A stretch of DNA of 64,000 nucleotides from Heterohyrax brucei (GCA_028571685.1 CM053143.1:142448829-142512828); one strand, 5' to 3'. Positions 20,417 through 30,974 are shown, numbered from the stretch's first letter. The notes: generated by a model not told the origin, from the sequence alone. A program made the numbers and translations.

Positions 20417-20441
20417 TTTTTTTTTTAAAAAAAAAAAAAAA
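20417..20441. repeat. T10-A15 palindromic homopolymer pair
   Basis: Ten T are followed directly by fifteen A, starting 12 bases after the donor GT of the candidate exon. It can fold as a perfect T10:A10 hairpin. It may be an A-tail-only insertion at a TTTT/AAAA L1 endonuclease site, or slippage. Confidence 0.9.
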
Positions 20442-20449
20442 GAAAAAAA

Positions 20450-21028
20450 GAATAATAGTAATTTGGAAAACAATTTTTATTTTTATTTGGATTGCCAGTC
20501 CCCCTTTCGCTCCTTGTCTTTCTATGTATGAGTAATACTTGTACTTTTTTGAGGGGAGGAGGGTGAAATTCTTCTAAATCACATCTAAAAATAGCAGCAG
20601 TAGCTCAGAGTTTTTGGAAGCTTCAGAACAGTCTTTACAAAACATGTTATATTTGTAACAATAAATACAAATATAAAAATGTTAACAGTGTTATTTAAGT
20701 GTACTTTGTATATTCTATAAACAGATATAGTTTATCCTGGTGTATCTTACATATTTAGACATTTGAGCCCAATGGGTCAAGACAGCCACTCCTTTCCCAG
20801 CAATTACAAATTATATACACATTAATGACGATAAGAGACGTGTGTAACACCAGCCCTTCTTTTTATAGCATGGCACTGTGTGTGCTTTTTCATATTCTGA
20901 CATTTTTTTTGGAAGCATAGATGTGCTTAGCCAAGAAGCTGTCTTGAATATCTGTAAGATTTAGTCAGGACTCATTTTTGGCATTGGGGCAAGTGAATAA
21001 AATGGAGTAGAGGAGATTGCTGAAAAGT
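20450..21028. other. No feature recognised
   Basis: AT-rich, intron-like. No repeat or open frame worth calling. Confidence 0.45.
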
Positions 21029-21029
21029 G

Positions 21030-21620
21030 AGACTTTTAAAAAATTTTATTGTGGTGAAATATAGCAAAATGTTTGCCATTTCACCCATCTGTAAGTATAT
21101 AATTCAGTGGCATTAATTACATTCACCATGTTGTGCCGCCATCACCCCTGTACATTTCCAGAAGTTTCATATCACCCGAAACAGAAACTCAGCACCCTTT
21201 TAGCTGGAACTCCGTTCCCTCCTTCCCCCAGTTTCTGATAATTAACTTTGTCTCTATGCATTTGACTATTCTAGATACTTCCTATAAACAAGGTTGTATA
21301 CTTAGCATGACGGTTTCACTTTTCATCTGTGTCATAGCGTGATTCAGATTTTCATTAATCTTTATGGCTGAATGATATTTCATTGTACATGTATACCACA
21401 TTTTGTTTATCCGTCATCATCTTGTTGATGGAAACTTCAGTTGTTTCCATCTTTGTATGTTGTGAGTTATGCTGTGCTGTATGTCAGTAACACATACCCT
21501 GCTTTAAAGTCTCTTGGCTATTTACCCAGGAGTAGAATGGCTCATATGGTTTTTCTTTGTTTAACTTTTGCAGGATTGCCAAAATGTTTTGCATAGCAGC
21601 TGCAGTATTTTACATTCTGC
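21030..21620 (-). mobile_element. Old L1 3' region, antisense
   Basis: ATTTTATTGTGGTGAAATAT, TATATAATTCAGTGGCATTA, CATTGTACATGTATACCACA and TTTTGTTTATCCGTCATCAT follow the antisense L1 order in the same way as the 6100-7015 copy. It is a different and slightly better-preserved fragment. Confidence 0.75.
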
Positions 21621-21819
21621 ACTGGGAGACATTTAACATTCAATCATGGAAGTAGACTTACTTGAAGTCAGTCAGTCAACAAATTTTTACCAGATGCCTG
21701 CTATTTGTGAAAGAAAATATGTAATGACATTTATAACTATAAAGAAGCAAGTCACCAAGTGGAAATCATGATGTTGGGTGAAAATAAAAGTCAGGGAGTT
21801 ACAGTGAAAAATAAGGTAC

Positions 21820-21922
21820 ATTCTAGCCCTAGTTCTAACCACTGCTTGCATAGTGTTCTTGAATGCAAGTTAATTGGTCTCAGTAGATGTCACTGTTCTC
21901 ATCTGTGAAATGAATGTGCTAG
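21820..21922 (+). repeat. MIR fragment
   Basis: CTAGTTCTAACCACTGCTTG, then TTAATTGGTCTCAGTAGATG and CTCATCTGTGAAATGAATG fit the MIR 3' half. It is an ancient mammalian SINE. Confidence 0.55.
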
Positions 21923-21924
21923 AC

Positions 21925-22310
21925 TACATGATTTAGAATGTTGCTTGGTTCTTTCATATTTTTAGCTTTGTGACTGTCATGAACAAATTGATAGAGATCT
22001 TCCCTTCCTACCTCTTTAAGGATACTGTTTTTTCTCTAACCAGGGTAGTAAAGACTTTTCTGGTCTGTTTTTGTAGAATTATAAGCCTACAATATGGTTC
22101 CTACTGTCAGAACATTTTTCAGTGAATATTTCTCTTTTGAAGGTGATGTCTTCCATTCCTTTTTTCTCTACATTGTCATCTTTCTCTTCTACTGATCTCC
22201 AAAACTTTCGTTCACTTGAGTTAGATGTTTACTTTCTGTTCAAGTATCATTGTGATTTCCTTTCAGCATCTATCATTTTCAGTTTAGTAATTTAGTAATT
22301 CTGTAATTAA
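21925..22310. other. No feature recognised
   Basis: No gene or repeat identified. Confidence 0.45.
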
Positions 22311-22311
22311 A

Positions 22312-22400
22312 TGGAATCCTTGGATGGTACTCAATGGTTAATGCACTTGGCTGTTGTTAGCCGAAAGGTGGGAGGTTTGAGTTCACCTAGAGATGAAATA
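22312..22400 (+). repeat. AfroSINE head fragment
   Basis: ATCCTTGGATGGTACTCAAT, GGTTAATGCACTTGGCTG and CCGAAAGGTGGGAGGTTTGA match the tRNA-like head. The rest is lost within about 20 bp. A head without a tail is unusual for a retrotransposed copy and suggests a later deletion. Confidence 0.6.
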
Positions 22401-23042
22401 TTCCCTCACTAGGGAGTCATGTCTTTGACTGCTGGTTGCAATTCTGGAACACTTTGAAAAAACAGATTTCCCCTTTTCTCCTTAAACAATCTGAGGAGAA
22501 AGTTGTGGTTCTTCACCATGTAGATGAAACCTGTTAATGAACCAGCATTAGCTGAACTGGAATGGAGGCCCAGAGTGCTAGGTACCTCCTCGTGTCACAT
22601 TGCCTCCTGACTTAGAACTTGTTACCACATGGAATAGTTCCGTTTCTTAGGTGTTGAAAAGTTTCCTTCCATGGTCATCACCCTGTGTCACGTCACACCT
22701 TTTGAATCTGTTTTTGTCTCTATTATGACTTGTAGTTTCTTGGCGTTGTCTCTTTTTTTCGAATTGGTTAGGTATTTTCTGGGCTCATTTATTCTCTACT
22801 CATCAGCAGCACCTTATGTTCTCTTGCCCGTTTAATTAACTTGCCACATATTTTCTGTTTACCCAATTCTGACTGCTTAATGCAGTTGAAAAACTTGACA
22901 TAGCTGAGTTTGGATATAACTCCTTTACGTGATCTCTAAACTGGTTCCTTTGAAAGTTGGCTTGTTACCCTTCTTTGGAAGACACTGCACTATACTCTGC
23001 CACTCTCAAGTTACCTTTTTGGGATTATTTAATGTACTTTCC

Positions 23043-23195
23043 TGGAAACCCTGATGGCGTTGTGGTTAAGAACTGCAGACCAAAAGGTCAGCAGTTCAAA
23101 TCCACAAGGTCCTCCGTGGAAACCATCTGGGGCAGTTCTGCTCTGTCTTATAGGGTCGTTATGAGTTGGAATAGACTCAATGGCAGTGGGTTAAG
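23043..23195 (+). repeat. AfroSINE, short form, well preserved
   Basis: GGAAACCCTGATGGCGTTGT, GGTCAGCAGTTCAAATCC, GGGGCAGTTCTGCTCTG, GGGTCGTTATGAGTTGGAAT and CAATGGCAGTGGGTT. One of the best copies in the window. A second SINE follows in the same direction. Confidence 0.9.
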
Positions 23196-23199
23196 GGAC

Positions 23200-23385
23200 T
23201 TTCTGAAATCCCTAAGTGTTGTAAATGGTTAAGTTTTTGGCTATTAGCCACAAGACTGGCTGTTCAGACCCATCCAGAGGCAGCTTGGAAGATGAGCCTG
23301 GTAGTCTGCTTTGAAAACTGTGGAACAGTTTGGCTCTGTCCACTTGGGGGGTCACCATGAGTTGGCATTGACTCAGTGATGACAG
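23200..23385 (+). repeat. AfroSINE, long form, tandem with previous
   Basis: CCCTAAGTGTTGTAAATGG starts the head, GATGAGCCTGGTAGTCTGC lies in the middle, and GGGTCACCATGAGTTGGC with ATGACAGCAGCTGC forms the tail. It is of the other subtype, so the pair is two insertions and not a duplication. Confidence 0.8.
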
Positions 23386-23462
23386 CAGCTGCTGTGTACT
23401 TCCTAACTTGTTGTTTGCCTCACTGCAGATTTTGTTGTCATTGTGTATGAAGAGGGAATGTT

Positions 23463-23930
23463 TTATTTATTTGTAGTTAGTTTTTATTATAGAAAATTTA
23501 AAATACATACAGAATAGATAAAGTAGTATAATGCATCCTCTTTCATTTACCATCCAGGTTCAAGAATCCTTAAGCCTTGACCAGACTTGCTTATCTGTCC
23601 CTGCTGACCTCTTTTCGAGATGGATTGACACAGTGGTCATAACAATGGTCTTAAGCATAAAAGCTATTGTGGACATGGCACGAGACTGGGCAATGTTTCA
23701 TTCTGTTGTTCTTAGGGTCGCTATGAGTTGGAACCAACTCAACGGCACCTAACAACAACAACATTATTTTACTTACATACTGTATAACTTATTTCTAAGT
23801 GTTATGGTATGTATCCCTAAAATAATATACTTTTTTTTTAAATGTAGGCATAACACCATTATCACACTTAAAAAAATCTAAATCAACAATTCCAGTATCA
23901 TCAGTATCCAGTATTAATTCTGACTATCCT
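23463..23930 (-). mobile_element. Old LINE/HAL1-like fragment, interrupted by RTE
   Basis: TATAGAAAATTTAAAATACA before the RTE insert, and CACCATTATCACACTTAAA with CAATTCCAGTATCATCAGTA after it, recall a common old L1-class fragment. The orientation is tentative. Confidence 0.4.
23609..23763 (+). mobile_element. RTE LINE 3' end, 5'-truncated
   Basis: About 155 bp: CTCTTTTCGAGATGGATTGA, GTGGTCATAACAATGG, GGCACGAGACTGGGCAATG, GGGTCGCTATGAGTTGGAAC and CACCTAACAACAACAACA. It is the clearest 3' terminus of the RTE family here, and the reference for the tail shared by the SINEs. The upstream part encodes the last residues of the RTE ORF (the RWIDTVV region). Confidence 0.9.
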
Positions 23931-23934
23931 ACGT

Positions 23935-24795
23935 GTTTTAAAAGTGGTTTATTTAAATAAACCAAGATTAGCTAAAACCCTTCCTCCCCCCATTGCAGTT
24001 GGTGGGTTTTTCCCTTAAGCTTCTGCCTCCTCCATATCTTTCTCTGTCTCCACCCCTTTTTGTTGAAATTTATTGATTGAGAAAATGAGGCCATTGTCCT
24101 GTTGATGTGGATGTTGCTGACTGTGTTCCTGTGTGTAATTCCATGTGCTCTTCTGTCCTCCGTGTCTTCTGTTACTTGGAGCTGCTGCCATCTCAGGGCT
24201 CAAGTGGAAGAGAGGGACTCATTGTCAGGCTTACTAGCCTGACTGTTAGCAGGCCTCGGTGTCTCCCTGCCTGTTGGCCAGAGACCGTTTCCTTGGGTCT
24301 CTCCACAGGGTAGCTGACAACATGGTAGCTGGCCTCCCTCAGAGCAAGTGAGAGACAGTGACCAAGCCCGAGGCCAGGGTTGTTTTCTAACTGTAATCTC
24401 AGACATAGTAATCTATCATTTTTTGCCTCATTCTTTTCGTATTAGTGAGTCTCTGAATCTAGTCCATACTTAATGGCTTAAGGGGCGGTGATTACAAAGG
24501 GACCTGCGGTGGGAAGTACTGGGGGCCACTTTAGAGGCTTCATGGCACACAGTGGTTAGGGTTGGTATGGTTGTACATTTCAGTTCAGTTTCATTTTTGA
24601 TATTTTGATGTGTATTTGATATTACTTTTTAAAAACATAATTGTATTTTATATATATATATTATTTGCATTGTTCCAAAGTCAAATCTATAAATAAAACG
24701 CATTCAAAGAAGTCTAGTTACTGTTTCTGTTTCTGATTTTCTACCTTATTCTCTCCTTTTCCTTGTAAGTAATAATTAAAAATAATTTTTTTTCC
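23935..24795. other. No feature recognised
   Basis: A CT-rich and then GC-richer part (24000-24400) gives open frames on both strands, but without splice borders. No repeat was identified. Confidence 0.4.
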
Positions 24796-24796
24796 A

Positions 24797-24995
24797 GTTT
24801 CTGGGTGGTGCAAATGGTTAAATGCTCAACAACTAACCGAAAAGTTGGTGGTTTGAAAACACTGAGAAGTGCCTCAGAAGATGGGCTTGGCAATCGGCAT
24901 CTAAAAGGTCACGCAGCCTTCAGAACTCAATGGAATGCAGTTCTACTCTGCACCCATGAGGGCACTGTGGGTTGAAATCAACTTGAGGGCAACTG
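24797..24995 (+). repeat. AfroSINE, long form
   Basis: GTTTCTGGGTGGTGCAAATG, CCGAAAAGTTGGTGGTTTGA, GATGGGCTTGGCAATCGGC and GGGCACTGTGGGTTGAAATC. Complete but diverged. Confidence 0.8.
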
Positions 24996-25126
24996 ATTTA
25001 GCATTTTGAGTATCTTTCATTATTTGCTTTTTAAAATATAGGCAGGCCATATCCTTTCTTTTGGTGGCGTGCTATAAAGCTTGCTTTTTCCTTAACCTGC
25101 TGTATCTTGCAAACCACATCCCCTAG

Positions 25127-25152
25127 CCAAGCCAAGTGCCGTCGAGTCGGAT
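25127..25152 (-). mobile_element. Tail-only SINE/RTE micro-insertion with target duplication
   Basis: Just 26 bp, CCAAGCCAAGTGCCGTCGAG plus TCGGAT, the reverse of an AfroSINE-type tail ending in CTTGGCTTGG. It is flanked by CCACATCCCCTAG (25114-25126) and CCACATTCCCTAG (25153-25165), a 13-bp duplication with one change. It therefore looks like a retrotransposition event of its own, truncated almost to the priming end. Confidence 0.75.
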
Positions 25153-25290
25153 CCACATTCCCTAGTAGTATATTTATCACTTATTCCTTTTTATAGCTAT
25201 ATAATAGTCCTGTTGTACCATAGTTTATGCAATCACCTCCTAGCTGGTGAGCATTTGGGTTGTTTCTAATAACCCCAACAAACAACTTTA

Positions 25291-25318
25291 TGTCACACAC
25301 ACACAGACACACAGACAT
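25291..25318 (+). repeat. (CA)n microsatellite, impure
   Basis: CACACACACA with interspersed CAGA units inside the old L1. Confidence 0.85.
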
Positions 25319-25724
25319 ATACTCTTGCTCTTGTATGTTGGGCCAGATTCCTAGAAATGGAATACAGGGTCAAAAGGTAAATGAGTGTGTGATTTTATTA
25401 GATAGTACCAGACTTCCCCTTAAATGAATTGTTGTTCTTAGTGTTCCCATCAGTATTATGTGACAGTACCTATTTATCCATATATTATAATCTTGGTAAT
25501 GGAATATATTGTGAAACTTTGGAGCTTTTGTCAAATGGAATCTCAGTGTAGTTTGAATGTTCATTTGTCTCATTAGGAATGAGATTGAGTATCTTTTTTA
25601 AGGTTAAGAACCATTTACTTTGTTTTTGCCTCTCTTAGCTGTCCATTTCTTTAGCCCATTTTTCTCTAGCCCTGTAGATGTTTTCTATTTTTAGCAGTTC
25701 TTCTTATATTAGGAATATCAAAGC

Positions 25725-26040
25725 TTGGTCCATTTGCCTTCTTTTTCCTGTCAGTTCGTTAGAGACATTTTCTAAGTTCCTGTTAGCCTGATTCTTTTTC
25801 CCTATCATCCTTTCCCATTAATGTTACATTTGTTCGTCTGGCTAAATGATCATTCAGTATTTGATGATTCCAAAGTGCACTTCTGTAGGTCACACATGCT
25901 CCTCTTCCATTATTTTCAAACTCAGTAAGCACCAACTTTGAATTCCTCTTTACCAAAATCAGTCTGTCTTCCCTTTGTCAGGTAATACTTTTTCTCAATT
26001 GAGACTTGAGAACTTCAGGTGATCTTTTATAATTTGATTA
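25725..26040. other. No feature recognised
   Basis: No gene or confident repeat. Confidence 0.45.
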
Positions 26041-26044
26041 ATTA

Positions 26045-26135
26045 TTAGTCCAGCAAATATTTGTTGAGTACCTACCAAGCATGTCCTGGGCTAGGCACTA
26101 GTTAAACAAATGGAATCTATGCTCTCTGGGAATGA
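26045..26135 (-). repeat. L2 3' end, antisense
   Basis: CCAGCAAATATTTGTTGAGT, ACCTACCAAGCATGTCC and GGGCTAGGCACTAG are the antisense L2 end. Confidence 0.65.
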
Positions 26136-26139
26136 TCTC

Positions 26140-26815
26140 ATGGGGAGAATGATACTGAACAATTGCATAGTTAATCTTGAATTTAAGAGTGTGATTAGAA
26201 TTTTAAGAGAGAATGTATGAGTTGGGACACATTGTTAGATTGGAGAGATTAGGAAATGCTTCTCTGAGAAAGAGACCTGAAGGATTGTTAGGGTTAAACA
26301 GACAAAAAATCAGGGCACTAATTTCTAAACATAGAATACTCTGGAAAACCCTGAGGCAGGAAGGAGCTTCAGATTCTAGGAACTGAAGGTAAGACCACTT
26401 TAACTGACATGTTTGAGGAAGGGTGAGAAAGCATGAGATAGGATCTGATTTACTTTGTTAAAAAGATCACAGTGGCTAACTAGGGGCTCATACATTGGAG
26501 GTGGTGCTTGTAAATTCAGGAGTCTGGTTAGGAGACTGCTGTAATTGTAAAAGGTGATGGTCCCCATTCCTGCAGGTGTAAAGTTATTATTTTTTTGTAA
26601 AATTGTTTTCAGTTTCACTTCAGTGCTTTCTTCATTCCCTGAATATTTTTACATCCACTGCTCTGTTTCAGAAAGTTTTCTCTTTACTACTCAGATTTTT
26701 TTAAAAATTGGCCTCACTCTGCTGTAGTCCTCTGTTCCCCATCTGGTCTTATTGAAATAACTTTTAGATATCACTGGTCTGTTCATATCACTTCCTTTCT
26801 CAAACTCATGATGAT
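26140..26815. other. No feature recognised
   Basis: No gene. The 72-codon minus-strand frame at 26400-26618 lacks support. Confidence 0.4.
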
Positions 26816-26819
26816 ACAT

Positions 26820-27483
26820 CGATGTATAATGAACCACGTAAAGAGCACAGTTATGGATACTTCTTAGACATAACTGAACACCTTGTGAGACTGGTTTTCT
26901 GGGTTTGAAGGCTCAGGACCACAATCTTATAAACTATATCATGCCAGTTGACTGGGTGGGGCAACTCAATCAGTTGGCTTAATACGGTTCATAAAGTTTA
27001 TATTTTTCATCTTAGTTTGGTCAGTAGTATCTGGGGTCTTAAAAGCTTTTGAGTGACCATGTGAGATACAGATATAGGTCTCTATTTGTCAGAAGCAAAA
27101 GAGGAAAAAGCAAACCAAAGACTAAGAAATTAGTCTGTAAGACCAGCAGTCTGCAACAAACCACAGCCTCTTCTACCTTAGGCCAGGAGGACCAGGTAGT
27201 GTGCTGTTACAATTAACCATCATTCTGGTCACGGCTACAATAGATGGATCCTAAAAGAATGGGAGGAAATTGTGGAACAGAGCTGAAATGTCTTAAAAAC
27301 TTCATATTTAGAGGATGTAGAGGAGTGTGTTCATTCACTGGGAGGATACGAGAAGTAAAGAGTGAAAAGGAGGAGTGTGCTGTCACAGGGTACGGAGAAC
27401 AGACAGAGTTGTAGAGAGGTGGGTATGCAAAATTGACTTGGATTGTATATTTTCAATTAATCATAATAAAAATATTTTTAAAA
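26820..27483 (+). mobile_element. L1 3' UTR and end
   Basis: It shows GGGGTCTTAAAAGCTTTTGA, CCAGGAGGACCAGGTAGTG and GGAGGAGTGTGCTGTCACAG. The last part, GAGGTGGGTATGCAAAATTG followed by TATTTTCAATTAATC and an A-rich end, matches the ends at 5247 and, in reverse, at 45494. It is non-coding, about 660 bp and 5'-truncated. Confidence 0.7.
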
Positions 27484-27662
27484 GTTTGTATTTACTGGAG
27501 CAGCTGATACTACAGTACTCCTTAAGACTGTCACCTTGAGATTGTCTTTAAACCTTGAACTGAAACTATCCCCAGAGTCTACCTTATAGCTAAATAACAT
27601 ATTGGCTCATAAAATATTATCACCTGTGAGTACTGGACACTTTTAAAATATTATCTGTATGA

Positions 27663-27692
27663 GACCAACCAGCCAACCAACCAACCAAACAA
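27663..27692 (+). repeat. (AACC)n microsatellite
   Basis: CCAACCAGCCAACCAACCAA, extended by AACAAAACC. It may be the degenerated A-rich tail of the antisense SINE that follows. Confidence 0.8.
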
Positions 27693-28075
27693 AACCTGTT
27701 GTTGCTGAGTGAGTTTCAACTCATAATGACTGTATAAAAAAACAAACCAAACCCACTGCCAGTGGGTTGAGTCCATCTAGTAGCGACCCTAGAGGCCAGA
27801 GTAGAGCTGCCCCATAGAGTTTCCAAGGAGTGCCTGGTGGATTTGAACTGCTGACCTTTCGGTTAGCAGATGTAGCACTTAGACCCCTGTGCCACCAGGG
27901 TTTCCCGACTGTATAGAGCTGTATAGTGTATAATTGCCCCAGTTATATTCTGTCGAGGCTGAACTCTTTGCTGGAGTGGACTGCCATGTCTTTCTGCAGA
28001 GCAGTTCATGTGTTCAAACTGCTAACTTTCTGGTTGGCCCCAGAGTGCTTACCCTCTGCACTACCAGGCCTGTGT
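27693..28075 (-). repeat. AfroSINE (host of a nested SINE), antisense
   Basis: Tail part TGTTGCTGAGTGAGTTTCAA up to 27736, then after the nested copy the rest: AATTGCCCCAGTTATATTC, GTTCAAACTGCTAACTTTC and CTGCACTACCAGG. It is of the long form. Confidence 0.8.
27737..27906 (-). repeat. AfroSINE nested in an AfroSINE
   Basis: A well-preserved antisense short-form copy from its A tail (AAAAAACAAACCAAACCC) to CCACCAGGGTTTCCC. GACTGTATA at 27728-27736 and 27907-27915 is a perfect 9-bp duplication. It resembles the 1981 and 31243 copies closely and is probably a young insertion. Confidence 0.92.
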
Positions 28076-28084
28076 ACATGAGAC

Positions 28085-29830
28085 CAGAGGGTTAACAATT
28101 TCTCTGAAACACAGATGGAAAGGTAAGGTGACAGGGAATCTAGATTACTAGAACTGGAACTTCCAAAATGAAAATAATGCAGATGTCAACAAAAGTGTGA
28201 AAAATGTAGCAAATGTCACTGAACAGTTTATGCAGTTATTGTTAATGGGAACCTAACTTGTGATTTAAAACTTCTACCAAAAATACAGTAAGTATTATTG
28301 AGAAAACACAGACAGAACATTATGATGGGTCCCTTACTCCGTGAGAGTAAAATCCTGTCCAGAATTGAAGACATTATCATTTTCTGCATGCTTCAGGGCC
28401 TGCTCCCTTGAGACTACTTTTCTGCAGGCAGCCAAAAGACAGATTTTACAGCTTCTTTCCTTAGCTCATCTCTTTAGGTTCTGTCGTGACATCTCTGCAT
28501 TTAAAATCCTACCCCCCACCCCTTTTTTTAATGAATGATCTGCCCAAATCCTAACTATTCCTCTGATTTCTTCTTAGAGTCACTCGTTCAAGTTGAAACC
28601 CCACACACATCCTCTTTTTCTTTGTTGATAAGTCAGTTCTAAGACTCATCGTAGTTTGTGTCATATTAGAAATAGTCATATGTTTATTTGGAATGCAAAG
28701 GATTGTGTCTTCCCTGTTTATGTAACAGAAACTCAGTAGATATTTGTTCAGTTGTATGAGATTAGGGAGCATTCTGCAAGGTAGGTCACTTCTTAAAATC
28801 TTCTGTAAAAGTATTTAGAAAAGAGAAGTCTCAAGTGTAACTTTACAAATATATTGGACCTTCAAGAAGTTACGTTTGTTTAGAGATACATGAAAATCTT
28901 GCTTGTCTTAAAACAGTCCATACAGATCAGTCCACATCAAATAATGCTTACACTCGCTATACTAGTTAGAAAAAAGTATGCTTATGTGTATTATTAGAGT
29001 TCTTAAGACTTATTGGAGCTAATAGCATATTTAGATCATTAAATCTTCAGTTTCTAATACAGCCAATAAAATTGTGACTACGTAGCTTATTTTAAATGTA
29101 CTGATGCTTTTATCTGAGCTGTCTTGGAGACTAAGTATTTATTTGACTAAATTCTTAGAGGTTTCTTTTCAGGTTAAATGTAGTACCCTAAAGATAGATA
29201 AGGATGAATTTACTTGAATCTATCTCATAAGCAATGTTTTGTGTATATCAGGGCCAGCCAACATACTTTTGTGAAGAATGCTATGATTTACTGCCTATAA
29301 CTTATTAGTTTCAGTTGTATGAAACTGTAGTTTTCCTCTTGCATTTTTCTCTTCCACTTTTCTTTTCTTTCCCTTTCATTCTATGATTGAACTGAAATCA
29401 CTTTGTCTAATAGAGTATACATAGTATACATACACTTAGTATATGAATACTTAATATGTGTTGTGTATGTACATTGTGCTGCCTTTTCATATGGGGCTAT
29501 TTCTCTGAAATTATAATAGAAATAGGCTTTATATTCAAATTGGCATATAACTGTTCAGGTATTACTCTAATTTTTTACTCTTTTTGAACCACCTCTTGGA
29601 ATGAAGGACTGTTTTTGTCTTTTAATACATGCTGATGTAATAAAAAGGCTGGGAGAATATAATGATTTTGGTACTATACTGACTGAATGGGCTTTATTTT
29701 TGTCACCTGAAATATAGTAGATTCCAAACCTTTCAAACTTATTTGAAAAGTTATTTCCTGAAATCCCAATTTAGTTTTTGGTCTTTCAACAATATTAGCT
29801 AATGAAAAAGAGTTTGACACTATTATTTTA
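28085..29830. other. No feature recognised
   Basis: About 1.7 kb of AT-rich sequence. The plus-strand frame 28341-28538 contains two AG sites and no donor. CAGGGCCAGCCAACATAC near 29250 is a faint hAT/MER trace. Confidence 0.4.
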
Positions 29831-29836
29831 AGTTAG

Positions 29837-29998
29837 GAAACCCTGGTGGCATAGTGGTTAAGCGCCGCTTCTGTTATGCAGAAGGTCAGCAGTTCAGATC
29901 TGCCAGATGCTCCTTGGAAACTCTGTGGGGCAGTTCTGCCATGTCCTGTAGGGCAAGCACTGTGAGTTGGTAGCGATTTGATGGCCGTGGTTTATTTC
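29837..29998 (+). repeat. AfroSINE, short form, near full length
   Basis: AGGAAACCCTGGTGGCATAG, TGGTTAAGCGCCGCTTCTG, GCCAGATGCTCCTTGGAAAC, GGGGCAGTTCTGCC and GATTTGATGGCCGTGG. Little diverged. Confidence 0.9.
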
Positions 29999-30004
29999 CA
30001 GTTA

Positions 30005-30595
30005 AAAATATGTTAGTGGAAATATTTTGCTTGAGATTAAATTAGTGTTTGTTATGTACTAGTTTCTGAAATATATGTTTTTAAAATCACTTTGAAACTT
30101 ATCTAGGGCAGGCACGTAAATTATCATTTGATGTTATGATTTTAAATCATAATGTATTTAGCTTGGAGTGTTCAAAATTTATTTTAAAAAAACAGAACCT
30201 GTAAAAAAAAATGCCTTATGTAACGCATGGCTTAACAGGCTTGTGCAAAGTGTAAAAGATAAAATTGCCATAAGTGAAATACTGCATCCTACAAAGGATT
30301 TATATAACTGGTAGTGATGGTGAAAAACCCTGATAAGATGGTAGAAATAACTCAGTTTCTCACTTTGTGTACTTTCCACATTTTATTTCTTCTTCCATTC
30401 CAAGTCCTACATTAGTATTACAACTTTAATTAAAATAACAGCACTAATTATATTCTGATAATACCAGAATATAATCTTTTGTTTTTTTGCATTAACCACA
30501 TTAGTATTATATTGGAACTGTTTGTAACACTTTCCTGCTAGGACAGTTTAGGAGGGATGGCTGCAGAGCTGACTGAGCCATACCACACCACTGAT
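30005..30595. other. No feature recognised
   Basis: AT-rich, no assignable feature. Confidence 0.45.
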
Positions 30596-30599
30596 TCCT

Positions 30600-30700
30600 G
30601 AAGGATGGAGAATTTGTCTTATTTGTTGTTTATGTCCCTTATTACCTAGCACAGTGCTTGACATATAGCCAGGCTCAGTGAATGTAGTAAAATTAATCCT
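30600..30700 (+). repeat. L2 3' end
   Basis: TTACCTAGCACAGTGCTTGA, CATATAGCCAGGCTCAGTGA fit the sense L2 terminus. Confidence 0.6.
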
Positions 30701-30873
30701 GTTTTTATTACACTGTACCTGGTAGGTTGATGTGAGGCTTCTGGAAAGCCTTTAAATTTGTTTTATTTTTGTTCTTATTCTTGCCTTTCTGTTTCACTCT
30801 AATCTTCTAGTGAGCGTTTATATTTAACTGTAATATGATTTGAGCTCATATTAAAGTTCTTCACAAGAAGAAG

Positions 30874-30903
30874 TGCCAAGCCAAGTGCCGTCGAGTCGGA
30901 TCC
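30874..30903 (-). mobile_element. Tail-only SINE/RTE micro-insertion
   Basis: GTGCCAAGCCAAGTGCCGTC followed by GAGTCGGATCC: the same module as at 25127. Possible flanks GAAGTGC / GAAGTAC suggest a 7-bp duplication, but the first partly overlaps the module. No SINE body is attached. Confidence 0.6.
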
Positions 30904-30974
30904 GAAGTACAAAACCTAAAATGGGAAGTTGATCCAGTGACCATATTCAAAGACATTACTTAAATGACCCTGAA

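Larger units (their letters stand above)
25040..25720 (-). mobile_element. Old L1 fragment, antisense
   Basis: CTGTATCTTGCAAACCAC, TATAGCTATATAATAGTCCT, CCTAGAAATGGAATACAGGG and ATTCTTTTTCCC-like parts follow antisense L1 3' order. It hosts the tiny SINE-tail insertion at 25127 and a CA repeat at 25291-25315. Confidence 0.65.
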
